A DNA stretch of 56,348 nucleotides, from contig JAJECA010000044.1 in assembly GCA_022822265.1 (NCBI GenBank), positions 1 to 56,348 on the forward strand, written 5' to 3'. This stretch comes from Acidimicrobiia bacterium (GTDB lineage Bacteria; Actinomycetota; Acidimicrobiia; Acidimicrobiales; Bin134). Positions 7,242-16,096 of the stretch are shown here, piece by piece. Every line of letters begins with the position of its first letter. Position 1 is the stretch's first letter. Made by a program: the position numbers and the translations under genes. The notes under the pieces are model-generated. The model was not told where the DNA came from. It worked only from the letters and a program-made list of their open reading frames with translations, and made no database searches.

Positions 7242-8909
7242 CTAGCGGGCCGAAGGACGCAGAATGTCGCCGGGGTGGGCGTCCACGCCGCCCTGATCCA
7301 TCTCGCCGTCGCGGCGGATGGGGGTGCCGTTCACCAGCACGTGGGTGATACCGACGGAGGCATCGGCCGTTAGCCGCTCGGCGTTGGCCGGGAAGTCTCT
7401 AATCCGGCGCAATGGTCCCGGCGCCACGGTGTCGGGGTCGAACACCACCACATCGGCATACGCCCCTTCTCGCAGATAGCCCCGGTCGACCAGGTTGAAA
7501 AGGTCGGCTTGCACCCCAGAGAGCTTCCTCACTGCTTTTTCCATGGGCATGAGCTCGCGATCGCGCACCCAGTTACCCAAGAAATCGGTGGCCTGCGGAG
7601 CGTCGCAAAGCTGGCCCACGTGCGCTCCGGCGTCAGACAGGCCCAACGTGCAGCCGTCCTGCTGCAACAGCATGGCCACCCCGTCGGGATCGTCGTTGGC
7701 GATGATGCAACTGATCCGAGTGGCCAAATCGTCGGATACCGCGGTGTCCAAAAGCACGTCGAGGGGGCGCACCCCCAGCTCCTCGGCCACATCGGTAAGC
7801 CGCCGCCCCACCAGCTCCGGACGGGAATCCGTTTCGGCGATCTGGAATGTCTCCCACCGGGGAACCATGGCCTTTTGGTGCTTGAAGGCCTCCGCCGTCC
7901 GGTTGCGCCAATCCTCATCGTCGTAGGCCTTGAGCCGGGCGTCGTGGTCCTCGCTCATCAAGGCAGCAAACTCGGGGTTCACGTTGAGAGTGAACGGATC
8001 GGACATCACCATCTGGAAGGTGAGCGGGCGAGGAGTTACCTGGGGCCAAACCTCGATTCCCTTTTCCCACGCCTCCCGGTTCTTGGCCGCGCTCTTCTCG
8101 TGGTTCCCATTGGGGAAGGTCAGCAGGGCACCGTAGGTGAACGGCACGCCCACTTGGGGCTGCAACGCGTACATATCGTCGATGCCAACCTGCTCGCCCG
8201 GAGCTATCGACACCACGCCCCGGCGCTTTTGGCCGAGCACGCCGATGAGCGTCTCGAACTCTTCCCGGGTGGCGAACCGGCTGGGGATGGGCAGCCCGTC
8301 GGCCCCTCGGTGGGTCATGGCAAAGCTGGTGGCCAAACCGGCCGCCCCGGCGTCGATGGCCTCGGCCACCACCTCCACCATGCGGGCCACCTCTTCGTCG
8401 GTTGAGGCCCGCTCGTAGGCCTCGTCGCCCACCACGAACAGCCGCAAGGCGGTGTGGCCTATGTAGGCCCCGAAGTTGAGGGCGATGCCCCGGCGGGAAA
8501 TGGAGTCCAGGTACTCGGGGAACGTCTCGAAGTCCCAGGGGATGCCCTCGGCCAGGCTGTCCACGTTCATGTCCTCAACGTTCTCCAGGGTGCGGGCGAT
8601 GAGGTCCTGGTGGCGGGACAGGGTGGGAGCGATGGAAAAGCCGCAGTTGCCGGCGATCACCGAGGTCACCCCGTGGTAGCACGAGGGGGTGAGCGCCGGG
8701 TCCCAGAACACCTGGGCGTCGTAGTGGGTGTGGATGTCGATGAAGCCGGGGGCCACCACCTGGCCGCCGGCGTCCAACTCGACCTTGCCCGTCAGCCCCG
8801 ATCCGATCTGGCTGATGCGATCCCCGGTGATGGCGACATCGGCCTCCCGCCCCGGCTCGCCCGAGCCGTCCACCACGATTCCACCACGGATGACGATGTC
8901 TGCACTCAT
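7242..8909 (-). CDS. D-aminoacylase / N-acyl-D-amino-acid deacylase family amidohydrolase
   Basis: 555-residue metal-dependent hydrolase of the amidohydrolase superfamily. The N-terminal beta-sandwich (about 1-52) is followed by the metal-binding HTH at 60-62 in GFIDIHTHYDAQ, the family segment VIAGNCGFSIAPT, a late LGLSDAGAHVGQ motif carrying the catalytic Asp, and the small C-terminal sandwich (VVVFDPDTV). These match the N-acyl-D-amino-acid deacylase group, which removes acyl groups from D-amino acids. Many environmental homologues have unknown substrates, so the substrate is open. Its ATG overlaps the stop of the AcoX-like gene by 4 bases, indicating co-translation. Confidence 0.8.
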   Translation of the reverse strand: MSADIVIRGGIVVDGSGEPGREADVAITGDRISQIGSGLTGKVELDAGGQVVAPGFIDIHTHYDAQVFWDPALTPSCYHGVTSVIAGNCGFSIAPTLSRHQDLIARTLENVEDMNVDSLAEGIPWDFETFPEYLDSISRRGIALNFGAYIGHTALRLFVVGDEAYERASTDEEVARMVEVVAEAIDAGAAGLATSFAMTHRGADGLPIPSRFATREEFETLIGVLGQKRRGVVSIAPGEQVGIDDMYALQPQVGVPFTYGALLTFPNGNHEKSAAKNREAWEKGIEVWPQVTPRPLTFQMVMSDPFTLNVNPEFAALMSEDHDARLKAYDDEDWRNRTAEAFKHQKAMVPRWETFQIAETDSRPELVGRRLTDVAEELGVRPLDVLLDTAVSDDLATRISCIIANDDPDGVAMLLQQDGCTLGLSDAGAHVGQLCDAPQATDFLGNWVRDRELMPMEKAVRKLSGVQADLFNLVDRGYLREGAYADVVVFDPDTVAPGPLRRIRDFPANAERLTADASVGITHVLVNGTPIRRDGEMDQGGVDAHPGDILRPSAR

Positions 8910-9928
8910 GCGCCCAAGTCTCTCATGCCTATTTCGAACGCGCCTGTTCGAGCTCCCGAGTGCACCACCGCCCCCACGTCGATCACCCGGGGACCCTGGC
9001 GAACCACCCGCAATGAAGCGGCTTGACCGGGATACAGGCGACGGCTGCGCTCACCGTCGAAGGCCAAAAGACACGGTCTGTCCACTTCGACGGAGACGTC
9101 GAGTTCCAGATACTCGCTTCGGGCCAGGCCAACTGTGGCGAACCACCCCGGCGCCAGCGCGCCCCGCACCAGCCGGGTAGGACTACGGCTCGGGGGCATG
9201 AACTCCAGCACCACTCCCCGCTCCTCATCGGAAGTGCAGGGCAACACCGTGCCCGCCAAGCCGCTGAAGCCGATGGCGGCGGGGTCGGCGCGGGTCAATA
9301 CGCCAACCATCATGGTCTCGGGGTCGAACAGTTCCAGAGAACCCACATAGGGGTCGTCCACTGCGATGGCATCGATGAGGGCCATGTCGGTTTCGGTGCC
9401 GGAGTCGCCACCGCGCACCTCAACCGCCACCACCTTGGCCCGGGCCGAATGGGCCAAAAGGTCCACTGCCCCGGTGGCGACCAACCCCGCGGCCACTCCG
9501 GCCACGGTGGGCTCCACATGGAGGGGAAAGGCGTTGTTGGTGCCAGTGGAGAGCGGAATCAGCGGCGCGTCGGGCCATCCCAGAGCCAGCGCCCGATTGG
9601 TGCCATCTCCCCCCAGGCTGACCACTGAGCCGCAACCCGCGTGGTGCATCGCCTGAGCGGCGTCCACCGAATCACGTTCGTCGTGGCGCAGGGGCAGGTC
9701 GAGAAAATCCAGCTTGAGGGGGAGTTGGAGGTTCTCGGTAGCTCGCCGGGTGATGGAGAACGGGTCGCGGGTCAGCACCACCTGCTCGGCTCCCGCCTCA
9801 GCCGCCCCGTGGATGATGCGACGCAGAATGCTGACCTTGTCCTCGATGGTGGACGCCCCCGCACTGGTAAGCAGGCGCCGGACATCGCTGCCCGAGCGCG
9901 GGTTCACCAGGATGCCGACAATGGACAC
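8906..9928 (-). CDS. AcoX-like ATP-NAD kinase family protein
   Basis: 340 residues of the ATP-NAD/diacylglycerol kinase fold. It begins with the Gly-x-x-x-Asn-Pro strand (GILVNPRSGSDVRRLL at 5-20), has the GGDGT motif at 106-110 and a second substrate loop STGTNNAFP at 127-135. The 'NPRSGSDVRRL' start and overall layout resemble AcoX of acetoin gene clusters more than NadK, but no acetoin genes are present here. The GTG start has CAACAT six bases upstream, a weak leaderless-type element. First gene of a two-gene unit with the amidohydrolase. Substrate unknown. Confidence 0.7.
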   Translation of the reverse strand: MSIVGILVNPRSGSDVRRLLTSAGASTIEDKVSILRRIIHGAAEAGAEQVVLTRDPFSITRRATENLQLPLKLDFLDLPLRHDERDSVDAAQAMHHAGCGSVVSLGGDGTNRALALGWPDAPLIPLSTGTNNAFPLHVEPTVAGVAAGLVATGAVDLLAHSARAKVVAVEVRGGDSGTETDMALIDAIAVDDPYVGSLELFDPETMMVGVLTRADPAAIGFSGLAGTVLPCTSDEERGVVLEFMPPSRSPTRLVRGALAPGWFATVGLARSEYLELDVSVEVDRPCLLAFDGERSRRLYPGQAASLRVVRQGPRVIDVGAVVHSGARTGAFEIGMRDLGA

Positions 9929-10023
9929 TTCCCCATGTTGTCAGCATCAGTTGGACGAGTGGTCATTCGTGGTTTTCTGCTCACGACAGTGGCGTTCTTT
10001 TTTTGCTTTGGGGGCGCGTTGCC

Positions 10024-10029
10024 TATTGT
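10024..10029 (+). promoter_or_regulatory. Possible -10 element for the LysM lipoprotein gene (TATTGT)
   Basis: TATTGT lies 31 bases before the ATG at 10061, with a weak TTTGCT 16 bases further upstream at 10002-10007. Unlike the leaderless genes, this one would carry a short leader containing a strong Shine-Dalgarno. Confidence 0.3.
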
Positions 10030-10060
10030 TGTGGGCCACTGGTTCAGAGGAGGTGTCGCC

Positions 10061-10606
10061 ATGCGCCGGGCACGAGTGTTGGTAATGGTGCTGATGTTGG
10101 CTGTGTTGGGCGCGGCCTGCGGCGGAGGAGGAGGAACGACCTCGGAGGAGCGCCCCCTCGGCGCGGACTCCGATGGACTGGTGACCGCCACCGTCGCGAT
10201 CCCCGAGCCGACCCTTCCCCCCACCCCCACGCCCACATCCACGCCCGAGGCGTTCATCTACGTTGTGCGCGAGGGCGACACGCTGGGCAGCATCGCCGAC
10301 GAGTTCGGCATCACCTGGCAGGAGATCGACGCCGTCAACGAGTTGGAGAATCCCAACGTCTTGAGCATCGGCCAGCAGATTGAGATTCCCCAAGACGCAC
10401 CGGTGGTGCTCAACAGCGATGGCACCGTCCGCCCTGGCGAGCGCACCCACATCGTCGTGGCCGGGGACACGTTGCTGGACATCGCCCTCCAATACGGCAA
10501 GACCCTGGATGAGGTGCTCGAGGCCAACAACATCACCGCCGCCAACCTGATACAGGTTGGCCAAGAGCTCATCATTCCTCCCGACGAAGAAGAGCCCGCG
10601 CCCTAG
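10061..10606 (+). CDS. LysM-domain lipoprotein
   Basis: 181 residues. The lipoprotein signal peptide ends in the lipobox LGAAC with Cys20, so the protein should be anchored on the outer face of the membrane. A Thr/Pro-rich linker (about 42-62) leads to two LysM domains, about 67-110 and 130-173, each with the GDTL core, which bind peptidoglycan or related N-acetylglucosamine chains. No catalytic domain follows, so it is probably a wall-binding scaffold. The ATG at 10061 is preferred because of AGAGGAGG just upstream. The frame stays open further upstream but that would run into the divergent AcoX-like gene. Confidence 0.85.
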   Translation: MRRARVLVMVLMLAVLGAACGGGGGTTSEERPLGADSDGLVTATVAIPEPTLPPTPTPTSTPEAFIYVVREGDTLGSIADEFGITWQEIDAVNELENPNVLSIGQQIEIPQDAPVVLNSDGTVRPGERTHIVVAGDTLLDIALQYGKTLDEVLEANNITAANLIQVGQELIIPPDEEEPAP

Positions 10607-10677
10607 CTCGGCACATTGCTCGAACCCTGGTTTGGGAACGGGTTGCGGATATCCACAATTTCGGGATACCGCGCTCC

Positions 10678-10683
10678 TAGTGT
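10678..10683 (+). promoter_or_regulatory. Leaderless -10 element for the zinc-ribbon gene (TAGTGT)
   Basis: TAGTGT is followed by 7 bases and the ATG at 10691. This chooses the longer of two plausible starts for the small gene. Confidence 0.45.
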
Positions 10684-10690
10684 GGGATAC

Positions 10691-10888
10691 ATGGCCGTTC
10701 CGGCTCGCGCATGGCTTTTTGCGCCCAAGACAAGGCGCAAGGCCACCATGTGGTGTCCTCGTTGCGATGTCACCTGGTGGGGCACGGAGCGCGACACCTG
10801 CTGGTCGTGCCGGCAGCACACCGCAACCACCCCGGCCCCGACCGCCAACGTACGCGTGCTAACCGCCAGTACAGTTGGCGAGTCGTGA
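10691..10888 (+). CDS. Small zinc-ribbon-like protein
   Basis: 65 residues with two CxxC knuckles (Cys22/Cys25 and Cys37/Cys40) separated by a Trp-rich hairpin, CPRCDVTWWGTERDTCWSC. This is the classic geometry of a structural zinc site. The tail is Ala/Thr-rich and probably disordered. Starts at 10691 (leaderless promoter) or 10748 (47 residues) are both possible; the cysteine part is the same. Its stop overlaps the GTG of the next gene by 4 bases, strong evidence that this short frame is real and co-translated. I do not recognise a named family. Confidence 0.6.
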   Translation: MAVPARAWLFAPKTRRKATMWCPRCDVTWWGTERDTCWSCRQHTATTPAPTANVRVLTASTVGES

Positions 10889-11826
10889 ACGCCGGGCTAG
10901 TAATTCCTTCGGCCATAATCCTGGGCTGCCTTCTGCTTGCCGTGGTTGTGGCCTTGACAACCCGCAAGAAGAGGGCGCTGTGGGACATATTTCCTGGCCC
11001 CACACCCGATACGGGAGTCGAGAATCAATTCGGCAGACCCGAGTTGTTTGACGGTGGCGCCGAGTACTCCACGCCGGAGGGCGATTCAGAAAACGGCGCC
11101 TCCGTTGGCAGGCCTATGCTGGAGTTGGTCGGCGATCCCGCCGAGGAAGTCACCACAGTCGAAGACATCTCCTGGTCTGGCCAAGAACTCTTGGCCCAAT
11201 GGCACCGGCGTCACGAGCAAACGGTGTCGGACTGGATAGAGAACCACCAGAAGGTGTTGAACGACATAAATGCTTCCGGGTTACAGATCGACATGGGACA
11301 ACGCGACGAACTGCTGGCCGGCCACGATGAGTTGGCCCCGAAGATGCGAGAGGCAATCGCCAGCCACCCCTCACCGGTAATGCGTGCCGAACTGAGCGCC
11401 ATGCACGTAGCCGGCGAGGCGGCCGTGTTCGCCGTGATCAAGAGCGACTACGAAACCGCTCGCCGCCAACACCTTGTCTATGTGCAATATCGGGATGAAT
11501 GGATCGAGCGGCTCCGCCAATTCTCCCAGAGCCCCATGACCAGCCTTCGGTCGGTGATGAACACCGACGAGTTCGAGTTGGAGGAGATCCGCGCCGCCTT
11601 GGAATCCGCTCTGATTGAAACTGAAGAGCCCGAAGAGGCCGAGCCCGACTTCGAGGCCCCGATCATGGTGAGAGAAGACTCGGCCCTCATCCTGGATTCG
11701 TTAGACCGTTCCAATGCAGCCCTCGAAGCCGCCATCGGCACTCCCGACGACAGCATTGAAGACCTCGAGGGCGGCCGCATCCGCCGCCTCCTCCGCCGCC
11801 GCGGCGATCCTGAGAACGCCGAATAG
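10885..11826 (+). CDS. Membrane-anchored hypothetical protein
   Basis: 313 residues. A single N-terminal transmembrane helix (about 5-24) is followed by Arg-Lys-Lys-Arg, so the rest most likely faces the cytoplasm. Beyond a flexible acidic linker (about 40-95) comes a helical region (about 95-240) with several conserved-looking Trp, His and Tyr positions, then an acidic, mostly helical tail ending in an Arg-rich stretch. No family recognised. The GTG start overlaps the zinc-ribbon stop (GTGA). The two proteins may act together at the membrane (inference from coupling only). Confidence 0.65.
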   Translation: MNAGLVIPSAIILGCLLLAVVVALTTRKKRALWDIFPGPTPDTGVENQFGRPELFDGGAEYSTPEGDSENGASVGRPMLELVGDPAEEVTTVEDISWSGQELLAQWHRRHEQTVSDWIENHQKVLNDINASGLQIDMGQRDELLAGHDELAPKMREAIASHPSPVMRAELSAMHVAGEAAVFAVIKSDYETARRQHLVYVQYRDEWIERLRQFSQSPMTSLRSVMNTDEFELEEIRAALESALIETEEPEEAEPDFEAPIMVREDSALILDSLDRSNAALEAAIGTPDDSIEDLEGGRIRRLLRRRGDPENAE

Positions 11827-11879
11827 ACACAGGCGCCAAATAATCCAGACCTCTTTAGTCAGGTATTGCCCCAAGGGGA

Positions 11880-11885
11880 TAGGCT
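11880..11885 (+). promoter_or_regulatory. Possible -10 element for the peroxiredoxin gene (TAGGCT)
   Basis: TAGGCT lies about 45 bases before the ATG at 11931. A TTTAGT at 11854-11859 could be a poor -35 with an over-long spacer. The imperfect CCCC-AA-GGGG dyad between them might bind a regulator, but nothing identifies one. Confidence 0.3.
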
Positions 11886-11930
11886 GGGCAAGACTTCTTC
11901 GACCAAGCAGATCAGTGCAAGGAGCCAAAA

Positions 11931-12560
11931 ATGGCCATTCAACTAGGCGATATCGCCCCCGATTTCACCGCTGAGACCACCGAGGGAACCATCTCCTTCC
12001 ACGAGTGGAAGGGGGACTCCTGGGCGGTTCTGTTCTCCCACCCCAAAGACTTCACCCCGGTGTGCACCACCGAATTGGGCTACACCGCTCGGCTGGCCGA
12101 GCAGTTCGCCGCTCGCAACGTGAAGGTGATCGGCTTGTCGTGCGACACGGTCGAAGACCACATCGCATGGTCACAGGACATCGAGGACACTCAGGGCATT
12201 CGCCCCAACTTCCCGATGATCGGCGACGCCGACCGCTCAGTGGCCGACCTCTACGACATGATCCACCCCAACGCCAGCGACACCATGACAGTGCGCTCGG
12301 TGTTCGTGATCGGCCCCGACAACGCGGTGAAGCTCACCATCACCTACCCGGCCAGCACCGGGCGCAATTTCGACGAGGTGCTGCGGGTGATCGACTCGCT
12401 CCAGCTCACCGCTACCAAGAAGGTGGCCACCCCGGTGAACTGGCAGCACGGCGACGATGTGATCATCGTGCCCGCCCTCTCTAATGACGAGGCCGCGGAG
12501 CTGTTCCCCGACGGCTGGGACGAGCAAAAGCCCTACCTTCGTGTAGTCTCCCAGCCATAA
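11931..12560 (+). CDS. 1-Cys peroxiredoxin (Prx6 type)
   Basis: 209-residue thiol peroxidase reducing H2O2 and organic peroxides. The peroxidatic Cys45 sits in DFTPVCTTELG, and the long C-terminal extension with PVNWQHGDDVIIVP followed by an Asp/Glu-rich FPDGW end is diagnostic of the Prx6 group. A second Cys at about 71 is present but not at a typical resolving position. The Shine-Dalgarno AAGGAG precedes the ATG by 7 bases. Probably cytoplasmic. Transcribed as a single gene. Confidence 0.9.
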   Translation: MAIQLGDIAPDFTAETTEGTISFHEWKGDSWAVLFSHPKDFTPVCTTELGYTARLAEQFAARNVKVIGLSCDTVEDHIAWSQDIEDTQGIRPNFPMIGDADRSVADLYDMIHPNASDTMTVRSVFVIGPDNAVKLTITYPASTGRNFDEVLRVIDSLQLTATKKVATPVNWQHGDDVIIVPALSNDEAAELFPDGWDEQKPYLRVVSQP

Positions 12561-12615
12561 TTTCCATTATTCCCACCAAGGAAAGTCTGGCTAACGCCGA
12601 AGGGGTGCTTTTCCT

Positions 12616-13446
12616 ATGAGCGACGCGTCCACGCTGGCCACCGACACCATGGCCGCCGCCCGTGCGGTGAGCGCGGTGAAGATATACGGGTCGGGCGAGA
12701 CCGAGGTTCGAGCCCTCGACGGGGTGGACATCACCTTCGAGAAGGGCAAGTTCACCGCCATCATGGGCCCTTCGGGCTCGGGCAAGTCCACCCTCATGCA
12801 CTGCATGGCCGCCCTCGACAACCTCACCGAAGGCCAGGCCTTCATCGGCGACACCGACCTGAGCACTCTCTCCGACAAAGAGCTCACCATGTTGCGCCGC
12901 GATCGGGTGGGATTCATCTTCCAGGCGTTCAACCTGGTCCCCACGCTGAACGCCATCGAGAACATCACCCTGCCGATGGATCTTGCCCGGCGCGAGCCCG
13001 ACCAGGAATGGGTCGACAGTGTGATCGCTACGGTAGGACTTCAAGACCGATTGACCCATCGGCCCAACGAGCTTTCGGGCGGCCAGCAACAGCGGGTGGC
13101 GGTGTCGAGAGCGCTGGCCAGCCAACCGGAGATCATCTTCGCCGACGAGCCCACCGGCAACCTCGACTCCCGCTCGGGCAACGACGTTCTCAAGTTCATG
13201 CGCGAAGCGGTGGACGATCTGGGCCAAACCATCGTGATGGTCACCCACGACGCCAAGGCGGCATCTTTCGCCGATCGGACAGTGTTCTTGGCCGACGGCC
13301 TGCTCCAGGGCGAGATGCTCAACCCCACCGCCGATCAGATCCTCGACTACATGAAGATCCTGCAAGTGGGCCAGTTCGTCAAGGGCATACCAGAGGGGGC
13401 CACCATGGAAGAGGTCTTGGAATACATGAAGGACCTGGACGACTGA
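12616..13446 (+). CDS. ABC transporter ATP-binding protein (MacB/LolD-like)
   Basis: 276-residue ATPase. Walker A GPSGSGKS at 51-58, Q-loop in FQAFNLVPT, signature LSGGQQQR at 153-160, Walker B IIFADEP at 173-179, and switch His in VTHD. The sequence matches the LolD/MacB/FtsE type that pairs with FtsX-domain permeases, two of which follow directly. A C-terminal tail beyond about 225 (repeated acidic EYMK-type segments) is longer than usual. A GAAGGGG element precedes the ATG by about 11 bases. Substrates are often lipoproteins, peptides or envelope components; which one cannot be read here. Confidence 0.9.
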   Translation: MSDASTLATDTMAAARAVSAVKIYGSGETEVRALDGVDITFEKGKFTAIMGPSGSGKSTLMHCMAALDNLTEGQAFIGDTDLSTLSDKELTMLRRDRVGFIFQAFNLVPTLNAIENITLPMDLARREPDQEWVDSVIATVGLQDRLTHRPNELSGGQQQRVAVSRALASQPEIIFADEPTGNLDSRSGNDVLKFMREAVDDLGQTIVMVTHDAKAASFADRTVFLADGLLQGEMLNPTADQILDYMKILQVGQFVKGIPEGATMEEVLEYMKDLDD

Positions 13447-13501
13447 GTTTGGGCGCAGCCAGGTAGCCCGACCTCGAAGTTCATGTTCCGGTAATCGTCC
13501 A

Positions 13502-16096
13502 ATGACTCTCCTGCGATACAGCCTCCGAAGCATCGCTGGCGTCAAGGTCCGGTTCGCGCTCACCACCCTTGCGGTAATCATCGGGGTGGCCCTCACCACC
13601 GGGGTGCTGATCTCCACCGACGGCCTTCGCGCCTCCCTGAACGACCTGTCGGGCCAGATTTACGAAAAGTACGACTTCACCGTTCGCGCCGCCTCCGATG
13701 TCGGCGACCGAAACGAGGGCGTGCCCCTAATCCCTGTATCGCTGAGCGAAGAGCTCATGTCGATCGACGGGGTAGAAGCGGTGGCGGGATTGGCGCAGGA
13801 ATTCAACGTCGTGGCCATCGACGGCGAAGGCAACGCCTTGGACCCCGGCGTGGGACGACAAATCGGATACGGCTGGCCCGAAGTTGAGTCGCTGAGCACG
13901 GTCTATCCCTACGACGACGGCATCAGCCGTCGGCCTGTCGGGCCCGACGAATTCGCCATCGACCACTACACGGGTCGGGAGAACAACTTCGTCATTGGTC
14001 AGCGCTACAAGGTGGCCACCCCTGGCGGCACCGACGATTACGAGTTGGTCGGATACCTGTACTTCCTCGACCCTAAGACCCGGGTGGCGCTTCAGACCGT
14101 TTCGTGGGACATGCCCACCGCTCTTCAGCTCTTGCACGATGGCGGCGGCTACGACCACATCCACGGGAAGCTGTCACCAGGAGCAACTTACGAAGAGGTG
14201 GCCGCGGCCATAAGGGCCCGTGTGGGCCCCGATATCGAGGTGATCTCCCAGCAGGACAACATCGATGAGAGCAACGCGGAGTTTGCCGGAAACATCGACC
14301 GCATCCAAAACCTCTTGTTGGCTTTCGCGGTGATCGTTTTGATCATCTCGGCGTTCATCACTTACAACACATTCACCCTGGTCATGGGGCAGCGCATCAG
14401 AGAATTGGGCCTGCTGAGGGTGCTGGGCGCCGAGCGGCGCCAAGTCGCCCAAATCGTGGCGGTCGAAGCCTTGATAGTCGGAATCGTCGCCACGATCGCG
14501 GGGTTCGGACTCGGCATCTTGGTGGCTCTTGGCATTGCCGGCGCGCTCAGCAGCGCCGGTGCCCACCTTCCTGCTATCGACATCATCATCGGCGGGTGGA
14601 CCGTTGCGGCTGCGGTGATAATCGGCATCGGCGTGACCATGGTCACCGCCATCTGGCCAGCCATGCGGGCCCGCCGGGTGACGCCCATGGTGGCACTGGC
14701 TGACGAGGCCGAGATCGATCCCTTCAATCGGTTGCGCGCCTTGGTCATTGGATCGGCAGCCGGCGGGGTGGGGCTGATACTGATGCTGGTTGGCCTGCTG
14801 GCCGGTCTTTCCACCTCCCAGCTCCTTCTTCCGCTCGGCTTGGGGGCGTTGTTGATGCTTCTGGGGGTCAACATCGCCACCCCGGGAATCGCCCGGTCGA
14901 TGTCGCTGTTCTTAGGTTGGCCAGCCGACCGGATGTTCACCATCAACGGGCGGCTGGCTCGGCTCAACGCGGCCCGCAATCCACGACGCACCGCCACCAC
15001 CGCTTCAGCGCTGATGATCGGCCTGGCCATGGTGTCACTGGTCACCGTGCTCGGGACGTCCTTCAAGCAGACCTTGACGAGCCAACTAGAGGGTTCGGTA
15101 GAGGCCGACTGGCTCGTTTGCGTCAACGAGTGCAACACAGACTTGAGCACGTTCAGCACTGCTGTGGGCGCGTTCAGCCAAGAGGCCACCCGGCAAATGT
15201 CGGAGATGCCCGAGTTGGAATCGGTGATGGCCTTCCGATTCCGCCCCGACGGAGCGCGCGCCCCCGATGGCGAACAGCGCCGCCTGACCGGCACTGACCT
15301 CGACTCGTTCTCCCTCCATGTCGACCCGGGTGTGGTGGCCGGAACCTTGGACGATGCCGGAACCGGCGATGTCCTCGTCCACAAGGACCTGGCCGATGAT
15401 CTCGACATCGCCGTCGGAAACCAGCTGCTCCTTGAGTTCCCCGGCGAGCAGACGGCGACGTTTGATGTCGTCGCCCTCCACACCGAAGATTCTGTGGTTG
15501 GTCCGTTGGTGGTTGACTTCAGCGACTGGGACCAATTCATGGGCGGTACCCAGGACAACCTGGCCACGGCCATTACCGCTCCGGGGATTGACATGGGCCA
15601 GGCCCGGTCCAGCCTGGAATCAGAGCTCTCCGAATACCCCCAGGTGGTGGTCAAAGACCAGGCCGAATATCGAGAGGGCAGGGCCACCGAGATCAACACA
15701 TTCCTGGTGATCATCAACGTGTTCTTGATCCTCGCCTTGCTCATTGCGGTGGTGGGCATCTCCAACACCATGGCCCTTTCGATTTTCGAGCGAACCCGGG
15801 AACTGGGGCTGGTGAGGGCCATCGGAATGGCCAAACGGCAAACCTGGGGGACGATCTTCTTGGAGAGCATCATCGTCGCCGTGTTCGGAGGACTGGTAGG
15901 TATCGCGACCGGAGTGGTGGCCGGTGCCATCGCGGCTGCCGCACTCCCCAGCAGCGTCATCTCCACCGTCAGCGTGCCGTGGCTCACGCTGGTGATCTAC
16001 CTGGTGGTGTCGGCCGTGGCCGGAATGCTGGCTGCCTTCTTCCCGGCCCGCCGAGCCAACCGGCTCAATGTGTTGGAAGCCATCGCTCACCAGTAA
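13502..16096 (+). CDS. ABC transporter permease, FtsX/MacB-like, first of two
   Basis: 864 residues. One N-terminal transmembrane helix (about 17-38), an extracytoplasmic MacB-like domain (to about 270), an FtsX block of three helices (about 275-400), two to four further helices (to about 470), a second extracytoplasmic domain (about 510-735), and a second FtsX block (about 735-860). Both FtsX blocks carry the RxRELGLLR-type coupling segment. A Cys540-x3-Cys544 pair lies in the second outside domain and is matched in the downstream paralogue, suggesting a disulfide. The start lacks a Shine-Dalgarno and probably relies on coupling to the ATPase gene 55 bases upstream. Confidence 0.85.
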   Translation: MTLLRYSLRSIAGVKVRFALTTLAVIIGVALTTGVLISTDGLRASLNDLSGQIYEKYDFTVRAASDVGDRNEGVPLIPVSLSEELMSIDGVEAVAGLAQEFNVVAIDGEGNALDPGVGRQIGYGWPEVESLSTVYPYDDGISRRPVGPDEFAIDHYTGRENNFVIGQRYKVATPGGTDDYELVGYLYFLDPKTRVALQTVSWDMPTALQLLHDGGGYDHIHGKLSPGATYEEVAAAIRARVGPDIEVISQQDNIDESNAEFAGNIDRIQNLLLAFAVIVLIISAFITYNTFTLVMGQRIRELGLLRVLGAERRQVAQIVAVEALIVGIVATIAGFGLGILVALGIAGALSSAGAHLPAIDIIIGGWTVAAAVIIGIGVTMVTAIWPAMRARRVTPMVALADEAEIDPFNRLRALVIGSAAGGVGLILMLVGLLAGLSTSQLLLPLGLGALLMLLGVNIATPGIARSMSLFLGWPADRMFTINGRLARLNAARNPRRTATTASALMIGLAMVSLVTVLGTSFKQTLTSQLEGSVEADWLVCVNECNTDLSTFSTAVGAFSQEATRQMSEMPELESVMAFRFRPDGARAPDGEQRRLTGTDLDSFSLHVDPGVVAGTLDDAGTGDVLVHKDLADDLDIAVGNQLLLEFPGEQTATFDVVALHTEDSVVGPLVVDFSDWDQFMGGTQDNLATAITAPGIDMGQARSSLESELSEYPQVVVKDQAEYREGRATEINTFLVIINVFLILALLIAVVGISNTMALSIFERTRELGLVRAIGMAKRQTWGTIFLESIIVAVFGGLVGIATGVVAGAIAAAALPSSVISTVSVPWLTLVIYLVVSAVAGMLAAFFPARRANRLNVLEAIAHQ

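Noticed and set aside
9641..10060. Upstream extension of the LysM lipoprotein
   Set aside because: It overlaps the divergent AcoX-like gene and would remove the signal peptide from the N-terminus; the ATG at 10061 has a strong Shine-Dalgarno.
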